From Polytrichum commune (lineage: Eukaryota > Streptophyta > Polytrichopsida > Polytrichales > Polytrichaceae): a DNA stretch of 64,000 nucleotides. The DNA lies in NCBI GenBank assembly GCA_950295325.1, contig OX485804.1, positions 19,158,001-19,222,000 of the forward strand, in the 5' to 3' direction. Below are positions 58,726 to 64,000 of the stretch, piece by piece (position 1 is the first letter of the stretch; every line of letters begins with the position of its first letter). A program made the translations under genes and the position numbers. The notes beneath the pieces were generated by a model that saw nothing but the letters and a program-made list of their open reading frames with translations, was not told the DNA's origin and did not search any database.

Positions 58726-60649
58726 GCATTGCTTAGATGTGGGCTAGGTGTTTTGTACATTTAGGATTATATGTATACATATATAAACCTGAGGTTTTAA
58801 TTTAAGGATTCCACATTCTAGCTAGTGTAAAAAGATATGCAAGCATTGCTCTATATATGTGAACCAATATATCACTCAAAAAAACATTTAGTAGGAATGA
58901 CAATGTCAATGCACCAATGCCAGTTTGAAATGAATCGATTGATTGACTGTAAGAAATGAAATAGTTGAGACTACTAAGATTGTAAAGTTTAAGGAATGAG
59001 AAATGGGTGTCAAAGTTGAGGAATTTAGATAGCCTAATTGAGGTGGGAGAATTTAAAATGTCAAAAATGATAGGATTTTTTAACACAAATCATCCAAAAC
59101 TAGAGGAAGACAATGAAACAATGAAGAATTGATAGAGAAGATGAAACATATTAGAGAAAAGTTGAAACATGGAATCCTTGATTTTAAGAAATTTCAAAAT
59201 TCAACATGGCAAAATGTTTGTTTCTCAAACAAATTCTTATGAAATGAAGCATATCTTGTGTATTTGAGAACAATACACTACTCTATAAAATTCACCCTAA
59301 AACAAGATTTAAGATGAATTGAATGAAAAAAAAAATCTTTCAAGAATACAATGAATAAATAGTCAATGAGTATGAGGAATTTTTTAAATTCCTAGAATAT
59401 ATTAGCAAGTCTATAGTACATGAATAAAAATCATAGTAAATGTAAAAATAATAAATTTTCTATATGTATAAACATTTTTAAACATTCATGAACACAATAT
59501 TATTTAAGAATTTGCATACATAAATTTATTCACGGATTTAATATAGTCTTCATTCCATAGATGAATCATCCTCTCTCTCTTTCAGAACTGTCCATATCTA
59601 TCTTGTCTCCCATTTCCATGCATGTGAAGACAAAATGTCCCTTTGAATATATTCCAATTTGAGACTATCATTTATGGCTATCAAATCAGTACTTGTCAAA
59701 TCATTCATAGAATTGTCAATTGGTAATCTTTAATGGGAGTCACTAGTCGTTGAGTAGTGAAAAACATCTCCAAGTTCCACAAGTCTTGTTAGCGGAAAAA
59801 AATGTCTATAAGATCCGCGGTGTACAATGTTACAACCACTTGTCCAACATCTCAAATCGATAATCTTAGTGCAATATACTTGACCATATTCTTAACCTCA
59901 TCCTTCCACTCTTTGCAAACCTCTCTCAAACCCACAAACCTAACTTTAATGCAATGTTTTCAATATTATAGCGATTTGCCTTCACATCCTCAACTTTCCT
60001 CAATAGAATAGGCAAATGTAGAGACCTTAAGCCAGAACATGCTGAAGAAGTGACCATAAACAAGGGGCGGCCAAAACGAAAAGACAACCCTGGGAATGGA
60101 AGAAACATGACATGGACCAGCTGGGAGAGCCTCGAGACCAAGGCCAAGATAGGGACCATGAGAGAGAGAGAGAGCCACAAACCCTAAGGCCGGGGCGGAC
60201 CACCAAGAAAGAGGCCAGGAAGAAAAAGATTAGGTTAAAAGCAAAACCGTAGGTTAATGTAGTTAAATAGAGTTACCCCTAGATGAAAATAAGTAGATGA
60301 ATAGATAGGCAAGAAGGATAATCATTCTTTGGTATGATCCTAATCATATTATTTATTTATTATGAATGAAATGGATGAGATTATACAAGACATGACGGAA
60401 GACCACGGCACATCTAGGCATTTGGGTAAATGACTCACATGTCTCTTCCAGTTACATACTAATTAAGCACGTGCCCAATACTAAAAAAATAGACCAAACT
60501 AGATTTAAGGGATAAAAACATATAAGGTTAGAATGAGGCATTTAAAACATTGGGTAATAGGGGTAGGCAGTGTAACCGCACTATCAAGAAATGCATAGAT
60601 TTTGAACATTATATAAAGGGGCTCAAAAGACCCTTAAAGGACCTCATCT

Positions 60650-61065
60650 TAATATTGAACATTTCACGTGAGCGTCGAAGACTATTGGGAGTGAAGACCC
60701 TGAAGACTTGAAGACTAACAAGAGCGCATTCTTCAAGACCTTTGAAGCTTAAAAGACTTAGAAATCTACCGGAGCATTGAAGACCTTTGAAGGCAAAAAA
60801 AAGTTAGATAAACCCAACAAGGCTTGGAGACCTTTGGAAGGTAAAATGACTTAGAAAAATTCATCGAAGTTTGAAGACCCATGGAGACTTAGGGATTTAA
60901 AGAAACTGGATATGGCTTAAAGACCCTTTGGAGACTAAGGGATTTAAAGGAATTGGACAAGGCTTGAGGACCCTCGGAGACTTTAAGAAAATCAACAAGG
61001 TTGAAGATCTAAAGGGCTTCTAGAAGTTTACCAAGACTTGAAGACTTCAATACTTAGAAGCACAT
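60650..61065 (+). repeat. Degenerate short-period repeat (GAAGACCTTTGGAGACTTA-like)
   Basis: Variants of GAAGACCTTTGAAG, GGAGACCTTTGGAAG, AAGACCCTTTGGAGACTAAG and AAGGGATTTAAAGGAATTGGA recur about ten times with spacing of about 35-60 bp. All three forward frames contain stops, so this is not a repeat protein. Confidence 0.55.
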
Positions 61066-62384
61066 AAGCACATTTGGAATGGGATTGAATGAATGTAGAG
61101 ATAAGGCATTCAAACCATGAGATGAATAAGATTAGCTACAAATGATATTAGGCTTTGGGAGGGACGTTGGAAATAAGAAAGGAATTCTACTCCAAAGACT
61201 CTTAACCTTGACATTATAGTTTTAGAAGAATATGATCTTGTAAGACTTGTACACCTATCCCATGAGGATTCTTGAGAAATTATACAAGGAATGTTTTGAA
61301 GCTAATAAGATATATGAATACTAGATTTTAAAGGACTAGGAACTGCATGATTAACCTTGATGGATGCACTTAGATAATTTTAGAACTTGAGAAATTTAAA
61401 GTATACCTTGAAGAGGATACACCAAATCAAGATTACCAACATGAATCTAAGTACCAATATTGGCATGCCTATGTCCTCCTTCAAAGAGTTGGGACTTATG
61501 AGCAACCTAATTATGATAGAAAGTAATGTTCATGTAACCGGTCAGTAATGCGTTACACTGTTCAAGGTTGAGGGTTGAAGGTGACCTTGACAACAAATCA
61601 TCATCATTCACTATATAATTTGGATTTTTTCTAAGATTTGGCATTTTGTAGACTATGAACACCTCGTTAAATGTCTCTTCATTATGTAACCAAACAATGC
61701 ATAAATAATGTACCTACAATAGAGATAAAATGTTGTGATATAAACGAGTCTCTACCAAATCCATAATCATGTAATTATAGGAGCCAATGGAATATCACGT
61801 TAGAAATGATCTATTAATCACTTTACCTTAACCATATCGCCTTAATATGGTGAATCTCTCTCTCACACACACACATATATAATGATGAATGTGCACCAAA
61901 TCATCAACATTGAATGAATCAAAATTATGTCAAGTAATTTATATCTAAAGTTTAACGACATTATGGTAGTTGTTAATCAATTGTTAATCAAGCAATTGGG
62001 CGAGTCATCTATTTATGGTGGTTTTTATTTATAAACAATTATTTCTAGTATATTACTACATAAGTTACATTGTTATGAAGCATAAGAGTAATTTTCGAAT
62101 TATTTTATTTTGATCAAAAAAATTAATAAGTTAATAAAGACTTATTTTTATATGTTATTCTATATAATATTAATATTTTATATCATTAAGATAAATTTTC
62201 TACTTTCTGAAATTTTTGCATTAATTTACAAAAGGTATCAACTCAACATATTCTTTGTTTAAACGCTTTTGTTATATTACTATACATTCCAAAAGTTTTA
62301 GATTTCATGGTGACTCTAGTTGCATTGTAAATCTATAATTCCCTAAGAGGTATTGCTAAGCAAATCCTTTGCTAAGGTCCCCTA

Positions 62385-62545
62385 CACCTAGGTATGACCA
62401 AGGTTTGGTTCATATTCAAATTTTAATAACACCTTGTTTTAAACAAGGTTAGGTTTATACTGGATTAATAGTACCTTGGTCTCGCTAAGATTTGGTTCAT
62501 ATTCGATTAGTTTTATCTTGGTATAACCAAGGTTTGGTTCATAAT
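62385..62545. repeat. Palindromic ACCTTGGT...ACCAAGGT repeat array, part 1
   Basis: GACCAAGGTTTGGTTCATAT, ACACCTTGTTTTAAACAAGG, TACCTTGGTCTCGCTAAGAT and TAACCAAGGTTTGGTTCATA recur at about 50-60-bp spacing; each is a small hairpin centre. Confidence 0.55.
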
Positions 62546-63164
62546 ACTGAATTTGAATCGTCTTTTCATTACACACCTAATTGATTGATAATTCCTTTGT
62601 GTTGGGTTGAATCATATGCAACTCTTACAAACCAAGGTGTGATTACATTTTTCATCAAATGCTTAGTTGCAAAATTTCAAAACAAATGGGAATCAATGTA
62701 TCGTGATAACCATGCAACGATACTTGACTGGATCCCATGCTATGGTTCCCTATGGTCCGTTTGCATTACAAATTAGGGGACCGTCCATGCGGAATTTATT
62801 AACCTTGGTTGATCCAAGCACGTTCATCACATATTCATAAGCTACATTGACTTACATGCTTTATAATATTTCTTACCAATAGAAATGTGTCTTATGATAG
62901 TATACTTCAATAAAAATAGGAAAATATCATACCTTAAATTCTTTGTATAGGTTCAACTCAATGTAATATATAATATTTTCTAGGAGGTGGGAAAAAAAGT
63001 CGCCATACTTCTTTTTGGTGCATTAGAGGTTTCGAAAGTAAAAAAAAATACCAAAGTACCAAGATGCACAAGATTTTATATGAATGAATTGATTATTAAT
63101 ACATACATACCAAGCTAAGTCACTTGATTTTCAAACCCGATGCTTTTGGTTCAAATTGGATGCT

Positions 63165-63310
63165 TATATTACCTTGATCTAACTATGGTTGAATACAACC
63201 CGAATGTCTATAAGACCTTTATCTAACCAAGGTTTCATTCACATTGGATTAATAATATCATAGCCTAACCAAGGTTTGGTTCAATTATGAGAAATGGTTC
63301 CTTGGTCTTG
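63165..63310. repeat. Palindromic ACCTTGGT...ACCAAGGT repeat array, part 2
   Basis: TTGATCTAACTATGGTTGAA, TTATCTAACCAAGGTTTCAT and CCTAACCAAGGTTTGGTTCA continue the unit seen at 62385-62545, about 620 bp away. Confidence 0.5.
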
Positions 63311-63763
63311 TTGTTTCGAAACAAATGAATCAATTTGTTTAAGATAATATTAAATGTTGGGTGTTATTTTTTATTTTTAAATTTACTAGGTGTGAGGCTC
63401 TGAATGAATTGATAACAATGTGCATATAGGTTCCAAACAAATGAATCCATTATTAATACATGTGTTGGATTTTATTTTTATTTTAAAAGTGAATTGAATT
63501 AATACTTGAGGTGTAAGGTTGTTCAAATTGATTTAATACCTAGGTATTGTATTTTTGAGCCCAACCAATTAACCCAACAAACATAGTTAAAGTACTGCCA
63601 ACCTAAGGTATGAATACTTTATCAATAATAATGCAAGTCACCAATATATGACAAATGCCTTTATCAAACTATGGCATATACTCATAACCTTGGGGGTGGT
63701 TGATATTTTGGAGATTTCTATTGGAGGTTTTAATGATTCTTTATACATGTAGTTACAACCAAC

Positions 63764-63890
63764 ACTTGCACAACGGGGAGTGCTATCTTGTGAGCGGTGA
63801 GCAGTGAGCGGTGAGCGATGAGCAGTAATTTGTGAGCGGTGAAGAAAACAAAATATTTGGTAATAGGACCCCTAGTATCCTATAACCGTG
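63764..63890. repeat. Copy 3 (inverted) of the transposon-end-like repeat, with GTGAGCG minisatellite
   Basis: GGGGAGTGCTATCTTGTGAG is followed by about six GTGAGCGGTGAGCAGT-type 7-mers and then TAGTATCCTAT, the inverse of the arrangement at 965-1076. Confidence 0.55.
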
Positions 63891-64000
63891 GCCTAAAGAA
63901 ATAAATTTTTAGGGTTCAATAATAAGAAGATTGGGGAGGACAAACAATATGAATGCTAGATTGCAAGTAGTGAGCAATGAAAATACCAATATGTACATGA

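Noticed and set aside
1-64000. tRNA genes, CRISPR arrays, bacterial operons or organelle DNA
   Set aside because: No tRNA T-loop and acceptor-stem combination was seen, repeats are not CRISPR-like, and spliced nuclear genes exclude an organelle or bacterial source.

Overview
This is nuclear DNA from a land plant, AT-rich and packed with transposon debris. Evidence: multi-exon genes with GT-AG introns and plant-specific families, namely a chloroplast CLC-e-type chloride channel, a cutin-type glycerol-3-phosphate acyltransferase with an N-terminal HAD phosphatase half, and an ANTH/AP180 clathrin adaptor of plant type. There is also a plant-style polycistronic C/D snoRNA cluster under telo-box promoter elements. 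I cannot name the species. The divergent but complete proteins, together with the repeat-rich setting, would fit a seed-free plant (moss, lycophyte or fern), but this is only a guess.

Layout. 1-0.55 kb holds the last two exons of a gene or transposon protein that begins outside the window. 0.55-11.4 kb is intergenic, with a LINE relic, two inverted copies of a Tourist-like MITE with 3-bp TWA duplications, a CACTA-like MITE and other short repeats. 11.4-14.0 kb is an ORF-poor, GC-richer stretch ending in a tandem duplication just upstream of the first complete gene, the AP180-type adaptor (+, 14005-17335, 3 exons, 656 aa). 17.3-26.4 kb is intergenic with one decayed coding remnant. 26.7-27.8 kb is the snoRNA cluster (+): telo boxes, a TATA box, four C/D box snoRNA copies and one decayed copy. 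30.1-36.3 kb is the CLC-e channel (-, 6 exons, 854 aa), whose introns carry tandem and inverted repeats. 38.6-40.7 kb is a lysine-rich gene I do not recognise (+). 41.8-47.7 kb is a transposon graveyard with CACTA-like elements, a solo LTR with a perfect 5-bp target duplication, and a Mutator-like element with about 95-bp terminal inverted repeats and a 9-bp target duplication. 47.7-52.0 kb is the GPAT gene (-, 3 exons, 515 aa), with tandem duplications of its 3' end and inside both introns. 52-64 kb is intergenic with hairpin, tandem and palindromic repeats.

The protein genes share no pathway; they are independent housekeeping or tissue genes (endocytosis, plastid anion balance, extracellular lipid polymer synthesis). 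The points most worth a second look are the snoRNA cluster, the GPAT copy whose phosphatase motif has lost its second catalytic Asp, and the repeated duplication of GPAT splice-site and 3'-terminal segments. Exon joins were worked out by hand from splice consensus, reading phase and family resemblance; no transcript or database support was available.
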